From the NCBI RefSeq assembly GCF_029851875.1, contig NZ_JARKVC010000035.1, positions 1 through 46,310 of the forward strand: 46,310 nt of DNA, written 5' to 3'. The translations under genes and the position numbers were made by a program. Under the pieces are notes generated by a model. It searched no databases and was not told where the DNA came from. It saw only the letters and a program-made list of their open reading frames with translations. How positions within the stretch are numbered: position 1 is the stretch's first letter; the number at the start of each line of letters is the position of its first letter. Below are positions 18,060 to 27,212 of the stretch, piece by piece. The stretch comes from Actinomyces sp. Lineage in GTDB: Bacteria > Actinomycetota > Actinomycetes > Actinomycetales > Actinomycetaceae.

Positions 18060-18965
18060 ATGCCGACTGTGAGTACACCTGCTCCCCACCCTCGCCGCGA
18101 GTCCCCGATGCCGACTGCCAGTCGTCACGGCGCCTACGGCACCCGTACCGGTGGCCGAGTCCCGACCCAGGTCGGCCTGGCAGACCCTGCGTGGACCCGA
18201 CTGGCCATGGCCGGGCTGGTTCCCATCCTGCTGGCGGTCACGGCTTCCCTACCGACCTGGGTTCGCCTGGTACTGGTCCTGATCCTGGTCCCGCTGACAG
18301 CCCAGGGATGGCCGGCGCTGGTGCGTTCGCGCCATGACCGGCGCGCCACCGTGGTCGTGACGCTCACCGGAACCGCCGCCACCGCGGCTGTCTCCCTGAC
18401 CCAGGACTTCGGCAGCGCCGGCCTGGTGATGGGACTGAGCGTCCTGGCCGCCTTCGTGGCCCAGATGCTGCGCCACGACGGCCGTCGCGGGCTGGTAGAG
18501 GACCTGTCTGCGACGGTCGCCGGCAGCCTCGTCGTCGTGTGCGGAGCCGGGTGGTGCGCCTTGGAGCCTGGGGTAGCAGACCCTGCCGTCATCGTCCCGT
18601 GCTGCCTGGCCCTGCTCATCGGTGCCGTCCTGACCACGCTCCAGGTCCGTGCGCTGGTCCTGGAGACCCTTACGGTCACCGTGCCCGCCCTGGCTGCCGG
18701 GACCGCCGGGGGCGTGCTGGCCGCCGTCGGCTTCTTCGGCCCGGCCCACACGGGGACCACGGCGGCTCTCCAGTCCGCGGGGGCCTGCCTGCTGTGCGGA
18801 TTCGTCGCCGGCGTCCTCATGGCGGCGAGCAACCGGGTGCTGTGGACGCACCGGTGGGTTCCCGGCGGACGCGCCGCCGTGGCCAGCGCGATCGTGCCGA
18901 TCCTGGCCGTGGGCGGTCCGGTCTACGCCATCGCCCGCCTCATGGGCGGTTTCATCGCCGGCTGA
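18060..18965 (+). CDS. Multi-pass membrane protein of unknown function
   Basis: A protein of about 301 residues with roughly eight hydrophobic segments, after a Ser/Pro/Arg-rich N-terminus of some 35 residues. I recognise no family motif. It lies divergently from the GlnR-like gene (84 nt apart), so the two may share control, and converges with pstB with only 6 nt between stops. The position inside a phosphate island suggests a transport or envelope role, but this is not supported by its sequence. Start uncertain: ATG at 18060 has AGGT upstream; ATG at 18108 is an alternative without a clear ribosome site. Confidence 0.65.
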   Translation: MPTVSTPAPHPRRESPMPTASRHGAYGTRTGGRVPTQVGLADPAWTRLAMAGLVPILLAVTASLPTWVRLVLVLILVPLTAQGWPALVRSRHDRRATVVVTLTGTAATAAVSLTQDFGSAGLVMGLSVLAAFVAQMLRHDGRRGLVEDLSATVAGSLVVVCGAGWCALEPGVADPAVIVPCCLALLIGAVLTTLQVRALVLETLTVTVPALAAGTAGGVLAAVGFFGPAHTGTTAALQSAGACLLCGFVAGVLMAASNRVLWTHRWVPGGRAAVASAIVPILAVGGPVYAIARLMGGFIAG

Positions 18966-18972
18966 CGGCGAT
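18954..18972. terminator. Small hairpin shared by two convergent gene ends
   Basis: ATCGCCG at 18954-18960 pairs with CGGCGAT at 18966-18972 around a 5-nt loop. It includes the TGA of the membrane-protein gene and touches the last base of the pstB stop. A short bidirectional terminator is plausible, though a 7-bp stem is modest for this GC content. Confidence 0.35.
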
Positions 18973-19751
18973 CACCCGAAGCGGCCGGAGATGTAGTCCT
19001 CAGTCGCCTTCTCGTGCGGGTTGGAGAAGATCGTGTCCGTCGTGTCGAACTCGACCAGCTGGCCCGGCTGCCCCGTGGCCTCCAGGTTGAAGAAGCCCGT
19101 CATGTCTGACACGCGCGAGGCCTGCTGCATGTTGTGGGTGACGATGACGATCGTGTAGTCTTGCTTGAGCTCGTGGATGAGGTCCTCAATGGCGAGCGTC
19201 GAGATCGGGTCCAGGGCCGAGCAGGGCTCGTCCATGAGCAGAACAGCAGGCTTGACGGCGATGGCACGGGCGATGCACAGACGCTGCTGCTGGCCACCAG
19301 ACAGGCCCGAGCCAGGACGGTCAAGGCGGTCCTTGACCTCGTCCCACAGGTTCGCTCCGCGCAGCGAGCGCTCAACGAGCTCCTCGGCCTCCGACTTCCT
19401 CATACGCCGGTTGTTCAGGCGCACGCCGGCCAGGACGTTGTCCGCGATCGACATCGTGGGGAAGGGGTTGGGGCGCTGGAAGACCATGCCGATGGCTCGT
19501 CGCACCTGCACGGCGTCCACACCCGGACCATAGAGGTTGACGCCGTCGACGATGACCTCGCCCTCCACACGAGCACCCGGAATGACCTCGTGCATGCGGT
19601 TGAGGGTGCGCAGGAAGGTGGACTTCCCGCAGCCGGAGGGGCCGATGAGAGCCGTGACGGACCTGGGCTCGATCGTGACGTTGACGTCCTTCACGGCGAG
19701 GAAGTCGCCGTAGTAGATGTTCTCGTTCTTGACATCAATTCGCTTCGACAC
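18972..19751 (-). CDS. pstB: Phosphate ABC transporter ATP-binding protein
   Basis: The ATPase that powers high-affinity phosphate uptake through PstCA. At 259 residues it is standard length. Motifs: Walker [10 protein letters not shown] near residue 37, Q-loop [13 protein letters not shown], signature [14 protein letters not shown], Walker [14 protein letters not shown], and H-loop [11 protein letters not shown] at 19751 follows AAGGA at 7 nt and starts with the expected MSKRIDVKN. It is the last gene of pstS-pstC-pstA-pstB. No phoU follows within the cluster, which is unusual; the DUF47 protein at 16349 may partly cover that role (inference). Confidence 0.97.
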   Translation of the reverse strand: MSKRIDVKNENIYYGDFLAVKDVNVTIEPRSVTALIGPSGCGKSTFLRTLNRMHEVIPGARVEGEVIVDGVNLYGPGVDAVQVRRAIGMVFQRPNPFPTMSIADNVLAGVRLNNRRMRKSEAEELVERSLRGANLWDEVKDRLDRPGSGLSGGQQQRLCIARAIAVKPAVLLMDEPCSALDPISTLAIEDLIHELKQDYTIVIVTHNMQQASRVSDMTGFFNLEATGQPGQLVEFDTTDTIFSNPHEKATEDYISGRFG

Positions 19752-19800
19752 TGGGGTTCCTTGGGTCAGGCGGTGGCGGTGGGCTGCGGCGAGCTGGTAC

Positions 19801-20895
19801 TCATCGCCGGCCGCCCCTGGGGCTGAAGTAGTAGGACACGGCACGAGCCAGCAGGTTGAGGAGCATGACGATGATGATGAGTGTGAGGGCCCCGGCCCAC
19901 GCACGCTCAAAGGCCGCCGCGTCCGCGCGGGAGTACTGGTTGTAGACCAGGGTCGGCAACGTGGCCATCGTCCCCTCGAAGGGGTTGAAGTTCGTCGTCT
20001 GTGGCAGGCCCACGGTGATGAGCAGCGGAGCCGTCTCACCGATGACGCGCGCGATGGCGATCATGACCGAGGTCGTGATACCGGCGATCGCGGTGCGCAG
20101 CACCACCTTGATGATCGTCAGCCACTTGGGCACGCCCAGGGCGTAGGAGGCCTCACGCAGCTCGTGAGGCACAAGCTTGAGCATCTCCTCCACACCACGG
20201 ATGACCACCGGGGTCATGAGCACGCTCAGCGCGATGGCGCCGATGATGCCTGCCTGGTAGCGCGGGCCCGCCACCAGCAGGAAGAAGGAGTAGGCGAACA
20301 GACCGGCCACGATCGAGGGGATACCGGTCATGACGTCCACGAGGAAGGTCACGGCCCGGGCGATCCAGCCGCCGTTGTACTCCACGAGGAAGATCGCGGT
20401 GAAGATACCCAGCGGAACCGAGATGAGGGTGGCCAGCCCCGTGATCTCCAGGGTTCCCACGATGCCGTGGTAGACACCTCCGGTGTCCTCGGAGTAGCCG
20501 CGCATGTTGGTCAGCAGGAACTCCGGGCTGAACCGAGCAGATCCGTTGACCACGACCATCCACACCAGGGAGACCAGGGGCACCATGACGATCGCGAAGG
20601 CCAGGTAGACCAGCGTCGTCAGCAGAGTGTTCTTGCCCCAGCGCTCGCCCTCGCGCACCCAGGACAAGGCGGTGGAGGCCAGGACCCAGACCAGCGCGGT
20701 GAGCACGATCATGGCCACCGGCGACCATCCCAGCGGGATGCCGATCGCGCCGACGGCGACGAAGACGCCACCGAGCACCGCCCAGATGAACCAGCTCGGC
20801 AGCCGGTAGGAGGTCAGCGGCACTCCCTCGAAGACCTCCGAGGGGTCGGCCAGGGGGTCGATGACAGCAGTAGGAGAGGTGTGGGGTGCACTCAT
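19801..20895 (-). CDS. pstA: Phosphate ABC transporter permease PstA
   Basis: One of the two channel subunits of the Pst system. The 364-residue protein has an acidic N-terminus, a pair of helices (about 35-75) that is extra to the core, then the six-helix permease core. The ABC-contacting EAA-type loop reads [23 protein letters not shown] near residues 258-280, and VIGETAPLL follows. The ATG at 20895 is 1 nt after the pstC stop (TGACATG), so translation is coupled. The N-terminal helix pair makes it longer than E. coli PstA, as often seen in actinobacteria. Confidence 0.95.
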   Translation of the reverse strand: MSAPHTSPTAVIDPLADPSEVFEGVPLTSYRLPSWFIWAVLGGVFVAVGAIGIPLGWSPVAMIVLTALVWVLASTALSWVREGERWGKNTLLTTLVYLAFAIVMVPLVSLVWMVVVNGSARFSPEFLLTNMRGYSEDTGGVYHGIVGTLEITGLATLISVPLGIFTAIFLVEYNGGWIARAVTFLVDVMTGIPSIVAGLFAYSFFLLVAGPRYQAGIIGAIALSVLMTPVVIRGVEEMLKLVPHELREASYALGVPKWLTIIKVVLRTAIAGITTSVMIAIARVIGETAPLLITVGLPQTTNFNPFEGTMATLPTLVYNQYSRADAAAFERAWAGALTLIIIVMLLNLLARAVSYYFSPRGGRR

Positions 20896-20896
20896 G

Positions 20897-21877
20897 TCAG
20901 TTGGCTCCCGAGAACTCGGCGCGACGGGCGATGATCCAGCGGGCCAGGGAGTTGACCAGGAAGGTGATGACGAACAGCACCAGGCCGGTGGCCAGCAGGA
21001 CCTCGCGCGAGAGCCCGAAGGCCTCGCGGAACTGGCTGGCGATGTTGGCCGCGATCGTCTGGTGCTGGCCGGGGGCGAGGATCTTGAGGTTGATGAACAG
21101 CCCGGAGGACATGATCATGAGCACGGCCATGGTCTCACCCAGTGCGCGCCCCAGCCCCAGCATGGAGGCGGAGATGATGCCGGAGCGGGCAAAGGGCAGC
21201 ACCGCCTGACGCACCATCTCGTAGCGCGTGGCTCCCAGGGCCAGGGAGGCCTCCTCGTGGAGGGTGGGGGTCTGCAGGAAGACCTCGCGCACGGTCGCGG
21301 TGATGATCGGCAGGATCATGACGGCCAGCACCAGCGAGGCGGTCATGATGTTCTTGGCCGGCGCCTGGTAGTCGGCGAACAGCGGGATGAAGCCCAGGTG
21401 GGTGGTCAGCCACTGGTAGACGGGGTTCATCAGCGGCACGAGCCACAGGAATCCCCACAGACCGTAGACCACCGAGGGGATGGCGGCCAGCAGGTCCACG
21501 AGGTAGCCCAGCCCCTGGGCCAGGCGCCTGGGGGCGAAGTGGGAGATGAACAGGGCGACGGCGATGCTCAGGGGAACGGCCACGGCCAGCGCGATGAGAG
21601 AGGACAGCAGGGTGCCGAAGACGAGCGGCGCAGCGTAGGCGAGGAAGCTCTTGCCTCGCATGAAGCCCACCTCCTCGTCCAGCTGCGCCTGGTCCGCGAC
21701 GAAGGCAGGGAAGGAGTCACGGAAGAGGAAGACCGTCACCAGGGCCAGGACGATCATGATGAAGATGCCAGCGCCGAAGGACAGGACCGAGAAGACGCGG
21801 TTGCCCGCGCGCCCGGGAGCCTTGCCGGCGGTGATGGCGACGCTCACGTCCGTAGCGTCTGGGTTGCTTGTGGTCAC
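20897..21877 (-). CDS. pstC: Phosphate ABC transporter permease PstC
   Basis: The second Pst channel subunit, 326 residues with six transmembrane helices in the core. Marks include GFLWLVPLMNPVYQW in the periplasmic side, the EAA-type loop HEEASLALGATRYEMVRQAVLP near residues 210-231, and LGRALGETMAVLM. GTG at 21877 is preceded by AAGGAAGG at 6 nt. A 116-nt gap with a strong hairpin separates it from pstS, so it probably receives fewer transcripts than pstS. Confidence 0.96.
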   Translation of the reverse strand: MTTSNPDATDVSVAITAGKAPGRAGNRVFSVLSFGAGIFIMIVLALVTVFLFRDSFPAFVADQAQLDEEVGFMRGKSFLAYAAPLVFGTLLSSLIALAVAVPLSIAVALFISHFAPRRLAQGLGYLVDLLAAIPSVVYGLWGFLWLVPLMNPVYQWLTTHLGFIPLFADYQAPAKNIMTASLVLAVMILPIITATVREVFLQTPTLHEEASLALGATRYEMVRQAVLPFARSGIISASMLGLGRALGETMAVLMIMSSGLFINLKILAPGQHQTIAANIASQFREAFGLSREVLLATGLVLFVITFLVNSLARWIIARRAEFSGAN

Positions 21878-21935
21878 AACGACCTTCCTTGAGATCTGTC
21901 CGGGCGGCGGCGGTGGCGCTCCCCCGGCTGGTCCC

Positions 21936-21978
21936 GTGCTCGGGCCCCGCCCCTGCGGCGGGGACGAGGCCCGAGCAC
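21936..21978 (-). terminator. Hairpin between pstS and pstC
   Basis: GTGCTCGGGCC at 21936-21946 pairs with GGCCCGAGCAC at 21968-21978, with an inner CCCCGCC/GGCGGGG stem. It sits about 16 nt after the pstS stop and ahead of the pstC ribosome site. A partial terminator or RNA stabiliser here would let the binding protein be made in excess over the channel, as is common for ABC systems. Confidence 0.65.
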
Positions 21979-21993
21979 GAGCCTGGAGCCGGC

Positions 21994-23091
21994 TCAGACG
22001 ATGGTGCCCACCGCGGCCAGGACCTTCTCGCGCAGCCTGTCCGAGATCGGGGCGCTGCCGGCGGCCTCAGAGGCGGCCGTCTGGCCCTCCCGGCTGGCGG
22101 CGTACTCCAGGTAGCCCTTGACCGTGGCGGCGATGTCAGCGTCCTCGTACCTCTGATGGGCGATGAGGTAGGACACCAGGATGATCGGGTAGGCGCCCTC
22201 GGCCGTGTAGTTGATGTCGTAGACGATCTGGGTGTCGGTAGCCTTGTCGCTCAGCTCCGAGGCGTCCAGGGTCGCGGCGGCGGCCTCGGCCGAGTAGGGC
22301 GAGAAGCTGCCGTTCGCGCCCACGGCCACGGTGCCCAGCTCGCTGGTGACCTTGGAGGCGTCGGCATAGCCGATCGCGCCCTCGGCGCCCTTGATGGTGG
22401 CGATCATGCCAGAGGTGCCGTCACCAGACTGGCCGCCCTCGATCGGCCAGGTCTCCTCGGCCTCGTAGGTCCACACCTCAGCAGCGACCTTGCTCAGGTA
22501 CCTGGTGAAGTTCTTGGTGGTGCCGGACTCGTCAGAGCGGTGGACGACGACGATATCGAGGTCGGGCAGCTCGGTCCCCTCGTTGTCCGCGGCGATGGCG
22601 GCGTCGTTCCACCTGGTGATGGTGCCGGAGAAGACCTTGGCAATGGTGTCGGGGGTCATGTTGATGTGGGTCTCACCGGTGAAGCCGGGGACGTTGTAGG
22701 CCACCGCGATCGGGGAGATGTAGAGCGGGACCTCGATGACGGCGTCGACCTTGGTCAGCTCCTCCTTGCTCATCGGGGAGTCCGAGCCGGCGAAGTCGAC
22801 CGCGCCAGCGATGAGCTTCTCGCGCCCTGCCCCCGAGCCCTCGGCGGCGTACTCGACCGAGGCCCCGGAGCTGGCGGCGAGGAAGCCGTTCATCCACGCG
22901 TCCTGGGCGTCTCCCTGGGAGGAGGCACCAGCGCCCTTGATCTGACCAGTAAGGTCGGTGGCGGAAGCGGCCGAGTCCGTGGCGCTGGAGCTCGACGAGC
23001 CGGAACCGCCGGCGTCCGAGCCGCAGGCGGCGAGTGTGGCGAGAGCGGCGACGGAGAGCGCAGAGATCGCGCTACGACGGGTGAGAAGCAC
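21994..23091 (-). CDS. pstS: Phosphate-binding lipoprotein PstS
   Basis: The extracytoplasmic receptor that delivers phosphate to PstCAB. The 365-residue protein has a signal peptide with lipobox LAAC (Cys at about 23), a Ser/Gly-rich spacer, and phosphate-binding loops: IKGAGASSQ, DFAGSDSPMS and HRSDESGTTKNF, the last with the characteristic Arg-Ser-Asp-Glu-Ser-Gly-Thr. GTG at 23091 has GAGG about 10 nt upstream. First gene of the pst operon. It lies downstream of a PHO-box-like repeat at 23210-23227, so induction by phosphate starvation is likely. Confidence 0.97.
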   Translation of the reverse strand: MLLTRRSAISALSVAALATLAACGSDAGGSGSSSSSATDSAASATDLTGQIKGAGASSQGDAQDAWMNGFLAASSGASVEYAAEGSGAGREKLIAGAVDFAGSDSPMSKEELTKVDAVIEVPLYISPIAVAYNVPGFTGETHINMTPDTIAKVFSGTITRWNDAAIAADNEGTELPDLDIVVVHRSDESGTTKNFTRYLSKVAAEVWTYEAEETWPIEGGQSGDGTSGMIATIKGAEGAIGYADASKVTSELGTVAVGANGSFSPYSAEAAAATLDASELSDKATDTQIVYDINYTAEGAYPIILVSYLIAHQRYEDADIAATVKGYLEYAASREGQTAASEAAGSAPISDRLREKVLAAVGTIV

Positions 23092-23172
23092 TGGAGACCG
23101 TCCTCATTCAGTCTGGTGGGCCGCCGTGCTGGTCGGCCCGCAGTTTCGTCGGCCTGGTGGCCGACGTGACTG

Positions 23173-23178
23173 AACATA
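23173..23178 (-). promoter_or_regulatory. Candidate -10 element of the pst operon
   Basis: TATGTT on the minus strand, about 31 nt downstream of the PHO-box-like repeats and about 80 nt before the pstS start. The -35 region between the two has no consensus match, as expected for an activator-dependent promoter. Confidence 0.4.
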
Positions 23179-23209
23179 GGGAGACCGGGTGACCCGGGAG
23201 GGTGGGCTA

Positions 23210-23227
23210 GGTAAACGGTCGGTAAAC
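23210..23227 (-). promoter_or_regulatory. PHO-box-like direct repeat upstream of pstS
   Basis: On the minus strand two copies of GTTTACC are spaced exactly 11 bp (GTTTACC-GACC-GTTTACC). Streptomyces PhoP boxes are 11-bp direct repeats close to GTTCACC, differing by one base from this. The position, about 120 nt upstream of the pstS start and upstream of a possible -10, fits an activator site. The regulator could be a PhoP encoded elsewhere or the nearby GlnR-like protein, whose sites have the same period. Confidence 0.65.
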
Positions 23228-23347
23228 ACTCCTGAGAGGCTTCACACACGCCGTCCCTCTCCCCGTGCCGGACGACGGCGCGGCCCGCCTGGCAGCGACC
23301 GGTGGGCTGCGCCGTCGTCGCCACAGGAGCGCACGGGGCGCTGAGGC

Positions 23348-24361
23348 TCAGCGACCCTCGGACAGGACCGGGCGCTGCTTCTCGATCGCCACGGCCCGGA
23401 TCTTTCCGTGAGAGCGGCGCGCCATGTGGATGACCATGATCTCGCCGGTCTTGAGCCAGGGATCGCGGTCCGGAACCGAGCGCAGCAGCTTGCCCGGGGC
23501 GTGCTCGGCGACCACGTCCATGATGGTGGGAAGCACCGGCCTGTGCAGGCACAGCGCCAGGGGGACCTCGCGCATCCTGACGGCCCGCTCAGCCACCTTT
23601 CGCGCACGCTTGGGGTGGGCGGCGTGGGCGTGCTCGGTCAGTGCCGGCTCGGTCTCCAGCGACACCCCGCTCGCCTCGGCGTAGGGAGCCAGGGTGTCGT
23701 AGCAGCGCCTCCAGGGACTGGTGACCAGCCTGGCCACGCCGTAGGCGGACAGGACCGCGACCAGGGCACGGGCGCGGACCTCGCCCTGGTCAGCGGTCAG
23801 GGGACGCGTCGCCTCGTCCTCCTCCTGGCTGCGCGAACGCGGACGGTTCCACACCGAGCGCTTGACCGCCCGAGCGTGACGGACCAGGACCAGGGTCCAG
23901 GTGGCCAGCTTATCGTCCTCCCACAGGTCGACCAGCTCGCCCAGCAGGTCGCGGTCGGCCTGGTGGGTCAGTCGCCCGCGAGCCTGGCCCACCGGCAGCC
24001 AGGCGACGTCGTCGATCTCCTCCGGCGAGGCCGGACGCACCGCCTCGCGTGCCGCCAGCGCCGGAAAGGTGCCCTCAAGCTCGTGGGCAGCCCAGTAGCG
24101 CACCTCCTTGCGGCGCCCGTCGGCCAGCGTGTAGCGCTGGGTGGACAAGGGCTGGCCCAGCGCGATGCGTACGCCGGTCTCCTCCTCCACCTCCCGCACC
24201 GCGCAGGCGCGCAGGGACTCCCCCGCCTCCACCTTCCCCTTGGGAAAGGACCAGTCGTTATAGCGGGGGCGGTGGACCAGCAGCACCTGGAGGTCCTTGC
24301 CCTCCTGGCGCCACACCAGCGCACCGGCCGCGCGCACGCGAGGCTTCTTGCTCTCGGCCAT
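23348..24361 (-). CDS. MutT1-like Nudix hydrolase fused to histidine phosphatase
   Basis: A 337-residue two-domain protein like mycobacterial MutT1, which hydrolyses 8-oxo-(d)GTP and other phosphorylated nucleotides, including diadenosine polyphosphates. The Nudix box reads GKVEAGESLRACAVREVEEETGV, split here as GKVEAGES then REVEEETG, at residues about 42-64. The C-terminal domain starts at LVRHARA (catalytic His near 161, with Ala in place of the usual Gly) and has LVTSPWRRCYDT and the second His in LCLHRPVLPT. ATG at 24361 is 2 nt after the ppk stop, so it is co-transcribed with ppk; the pairing is common in actinobacteria. A role in cleaning nucleotide pools near polyphosphate metabolism is inferred. 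Confidence 0.92.
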   Translation of the reverse strand: MAESKKPRVRAAGALVWRQEGKDLQVLLVHRPRYNDWSFPKGKVEAGESLRACAVREVEEETGVRIALGQPLSTQRYTLADGRRKEVRYWAAHELEGTFPALAAREAVRPASPEEIDDVAWLPVGQARGRLTHQADRDLLGELVDLWEDDKLATWTLVLVRHARAVKRSVWNRPRSRSQEEDEATRPLTADQGEVRARALVAVLSAYGVARLVTSPWRRCYDTLAPYAEASGVSLETEPALTEHAHAAHPKRARKVAERAVRMREVPLALCLHRPVLPTIMDVVAEHAPGKLLRSVPDRDPWLKTGEIMVIHMARRSHGKIRAVAIEKQRPVLSEGR

Positions 24362-24363
24362 CG

Positions 24364-26958
24364 TCAGTCCCGGCCCTTGACACGCTTGGAGGCCATAGAC
24401 ATGAGGGTGTCCTGGATGTCCTCCAGACGCTCACCGTCCGGCCCGGTGACGTGGCGGGTCCACGAGCCGTCCGGCTCCATCCACCAGCTGGTGACCTCAT
24501 CGCAGGCGCAGTGCGTGACCAGCCAGGTCAGGTGCTCCACCATCTCAGGGTCGGTGATGCGCACCAGCGCCTCGACGCGGCGGTCCAGGTTACGGTGCAT
24601 GAGGTCGGCCGAGCCGATGAACAGGTCGGTGTCCCCGTCGTTGCAGAAGGCGTAGACGCGCGAGTGCTCCAGGTAGCGTCCCAGGATCGAACGCACCCGG
24701 ATGTTCTCGCTCAGTCCCGGGATGCCGGCACGGATGCCGCAGATACCTCGCACCACGATGTCCACGCTGACCCCGGCGCGCGAGGCTCGGTAGAGGGCGT
24801 CGATGGTCTTCTCGTCAATGATCGAGTTGACCTTGATCCTCACCCAGGCGTCCTTGCCTGCGCGCTTGTTCTCGATCTCGCGGTCGATGCGCTCGATCAG
24901 CCCGCTGCGCACCGTGCGCGGGGCCACGAGGAGACGGCGGAACCGGGCACGCGGGGCGTAGCCGGACAGGAAGTTGAACAGGGTCGTCAGGTCCTGGGCC
25001 ACGTCCCGGTCCGTGGTGAGCAGCCCCAGGTCCTCGTAGCCGCGGGCCGTCTTGGGGTGGTAGTTGCCCGTGCCCACGTGGCAGTATCGGCGCAGGCCGT
25101 CGGCCTCCTGACGCACCACGAGCAGGAGCTTGCAGTGAGTCTTCAGCCCCACCATGCCGTAGACGACGTGGACGCCGGCCCGCTCGAGCTTGCGAGCCCA
25201 GGAGATGTTGTTCTCCTCGTCGAAGCGAGCCTTGATCTCCACGATCGCCACGACCTGCTTGCCGGCCTCGGCCGCCTCGATGAGGGCGTCGACGATCGGG
25301 GAGTCACCCGAGGTGCGGTAGAGGGTCTGCTTGATGGCTAGCACCTTGGGGTCGGCGGCAGCCTGGCGCACGAACTCCTGGACAGAGGTGGAGAAGGAGT
25401 CGTAGGGGTGGTGGAGCAAGACGTCGTGCTCACGCATCGCCGCGAAGACGTCACGTGGGGTCGACGTCTCGGTCTCCCCCAGCCCGGCGGCGGTCACCGG
25501 CACATAGCGCGGGTACTTCAGCGCTGGCACGTCCAGGTCGTGAAGCTGGTTGAGGCAGCGCAGGTCCAGGGGGGCGGGCAGGGCGAAGACGTCGTCGTCA
25601 CGCAGGTCCAGGGCCCGCACGAGGTAGCGACGCACGAAGGGGCTGATGGTGTCAGCCACCTCCAGACGCACGCAGTCACCGAAGCGGCGCCGTTCCAGCT
25701 CCTTCTCCATCGCGGCCAGGAGGTTCTCGGCGTCGTCCTCCTCGACCTCCAGGTTCTCGTTGCGCGTGACGCGGAAGAGGTGGTGCTCCAGGATCTCCAT
25801 GCCGGGGAAGAGGTGGTCCAGGTGCTGGCCCACCACCTCCTCCAGGGGGATGAAGGCGGCGCCTGCGGCCTTGTCCACGGTGTCGAGCTCGCGGCCGGGG
25901 ACCGTGATGAGACGAGGCAGGGAGGCCGGCACCTTGACCCGGGCGAAGTGCTCCTTACCCGACTTGGGGTTGCGCAGCAGCACCGCCAGGTTGAGAGAGA
26001 GGCCGGAGATGTAGGGGAAGGGGTGGGAAGGATCGACTGCCAGAGGCGTGAGCACCGGGTAGATCTGGTGACGGAAGGTGCGAGTGATCCTCTCCTGCTG
26101 CGCCTCGTCCAGCTCCTGCCAGCTCTTGATCTCGATGTGGTGCTCGGCGAGCTTGGGACGGATGTCGTCCTGCCAGACCGCGGCCTGGCGGGCCGTGAGG
26201 TCCTTGGCGCGGCGGGTGATCTCAGCGACCACCTGGTGGGCGTCCAGCCCGGAAGCGCGAACCGGGGTGATCCCGGCCTTGATGCGGCGCATGAGCCCGG
26301 CCACGCGCACCATGTAGAACTCGTCGAGGTTGGAGGAGAAGATCGCCAGGAACCAGGCACGCTCCAGCAGGTGGAGGTCCTGGTCCTCGGCCTGCTCCAG
26401 GACGCGCTCGTTGAAGTCCATCCACGTCAGCTCACGGTCAGCGAAGCGGTGGGGGAAGTCCTCCAGAGGCGGCAGGTCCTCGTCCTCGTGGCCCGGGCTC
26501 TGCGACGAGGGGGCTGAAGCGCTCGGGCTCACGGCCGCCGGTGAGGACGCTGAGTCAGGCTCGGCCTCGGCCGACGCCGGGGTAGCCGCCGGAGCCTCGG
26601 TCTGTGCCGGGCGAGCCGAGGAGGCAGCCGCAGCGACGCCGTCGTCCTCACCGGGAGCGTCGAAGTCCTCGTCCTCGTACTGGGGGCCAGCGTCGTCGGC
26701 AAAATCGCGTGGGTCAGCGACCTCGAAGACGTGTTCCTCCTCCAGCACGATGTCCTGCGGCTGCTCAGCCCGGAGGTCTCCGCCGTCGTCCTGAAGGGCC
26801 TGGGGGGCCTGGCCGTCGCGGGTGGCGCTGTGAGCCGGAAGAGGCCGGCCCTGCTGAGCGCGCGCCCACCCACCCAGGAAGGCGGACAGGGGTGCGGCAC
26901 CTGGGGCGGAGGAGGCGGCCTGGGGGTCGGGCGCGGGCACGGCGTCAGGAGTGGTCAT
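24364..26958 (-). CDS. ppk: Polyphosphate kinase 1 with long acidic N-terminal extension
   Basis: Reversibly makes polyphosphate from ATP, storing phosphate and energy. The core begins at about residue 165 ([18 protein letters not shown]) and includes the N-, head and two C-terminal domains. The autophosphorylated His is at about 608 in [12 protein letters not shown], and the C-terminal [17 protein letters not shown] is present. Residues 1-165 are an Asp/Glu/Ala/Pro/Ser-rich stretch absent from most PPK1 proteins, making this 864 residues instead of about 700. The start is uncertain: ATG at 26958 lacks a ribosome site, and a GTG six codons later is possible. It precedes the Nudix gene by 2 nt. 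Confidence 0.95.
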   Translation of the reverse strand: MTTPDAVPAPDPQAASSAPGAAPLSAFLGGWARAQQGRPLPAHSATRDGQAPQALQDDGGDLRAEQPQDIVLEEEHVFEVADPRDFADDAGPQYEDEDFDAPGEDDGVAAAASSARPAQTEAPAATPASAEAEPDSASSPAAVSPSASAPSSQSPGHEDEDLPPLEDFPHRFADRELTWMDFNERVLEQAEDQDLHLLERAWFLAIFSSNLDEFYMVRVAGLMRRIKAGITPVRASGLDAHQVVAEITRRAKDLTARQAAVWQDDIRPKLAEHHIEIKSWQELDEAQQERITRTFRHQIYPVLTPLAVDPSHPFPYISGLSLNLAVLLRNPKSGKEHFARVKVPASLPRLITVPGRELDTVDKAAGAAFIPLEEVVGQHLDHLFPGMEILEHHLFRVTRNENLEVEEDDAENLLAAMEKELERRRFGDCVRLEVADTISPFVRRYLVRALDLRDDDVFALPAPLDLRCLNQLHDLDVPALKYPRYVPVTAAGLGETETSTPRDVFAAMREHDVLLHHPYDSFSTSVQEFVRQAAADPKVLAIKQTLYRTSGDSPIVDALIEAAEAGKQVVAIVEIKARFDEENNISWARKLERAGVHVVYGMVGLKTHCKLLLVVRQEADGLRRYCHVGTGNYHPKTARGYEDLGLLTTDRDVAQDLTTLFNFLSGYAPRARFRRLLVAPRTVRSGLIERIDREIENKRAGKDAWVRIKVNSIIDEKTIDALYRASRAGVSVDIVVRGICGIRAGIPGLSENIRVRSILGRYLEHSRVYAFCNDGDTDLFIGSADLMHRNLDRRVEALVRITDPEMVEHLTWLVTHCACDEVTSWWMEPDGSWTRHVTGPDGERLEDIQDTLMSMASKRVKGRD

Positions 26959-26979
26959 AGGGGCATGGTCCCACGACCA

Positions 26980-26997
26980 GGTGAACGCCGGGCGACA
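26980..26997 (-). promoter_or_regulatory. PHO-box-like site upstream of ppk
   Basis: On the minus strand TGTCGCC-CGGC-GTTCACC: the second half matches the Streptomyces PHO half-site GTTCACC exactly and the first matches 5 of 7. It ends about 21 nt before the annotated ATG, so it would overlap the promoter core. The weak first half and tight spacing lower confidence. Confidence 0.35.
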
Positions 26998-27044
26998 TTG
27001 CCTGCCCTGTCCCGCTCGCCGCGGTGGCTCCGGTTCTCCCCACC

Positions 27045-27150
27045 GACCACCCGTGTGCCGGTCGACCACCTGTGCCACCTCCGACCTCGGTATTCGCGCA
27101 AATCAAGAGGTCGGAGGTGGCACACGTAGTCCGCCGCGGCACACGTGGTC
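27045..27150. repeat. Nested inverted repeat with TGTGCC hexamers
   Basis: The inner arms TGTGCCACCTCCGACCTC (27071-27088) and its exact complement (27107-27124) enclose an 18-nt AT-richer loop. An outer pair, GACCAC...GTGTGCCG on the left and CGGCACACGTGGTC on the right, repeats the inner hexamers. TGTGCC starts at 27054 and 27071, GGCACA at 27119 and 27138, GACCAC at 27045 and 27064: steps of 17-19 bp. Because of symmetry both strands can be read into nearly the same peptide, which explains spurious frames here. It lies downstream of the minus-strand gene ending at 27213. Confidence 0.75.
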
Positions 27151-27212
27151 CGTCACGGCGAGGGAGATCCGCCGAGAAGGAGATAAGGGCGAGACCTCAG
27201 CCGAACGAGGCC

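Noticed and set aside
27024..27212. Short frames on both strands with nearly the same peptide
   Set aside because: They are produced by the symmetry of the nested repeat at 27045-27150 and do not represent genes.
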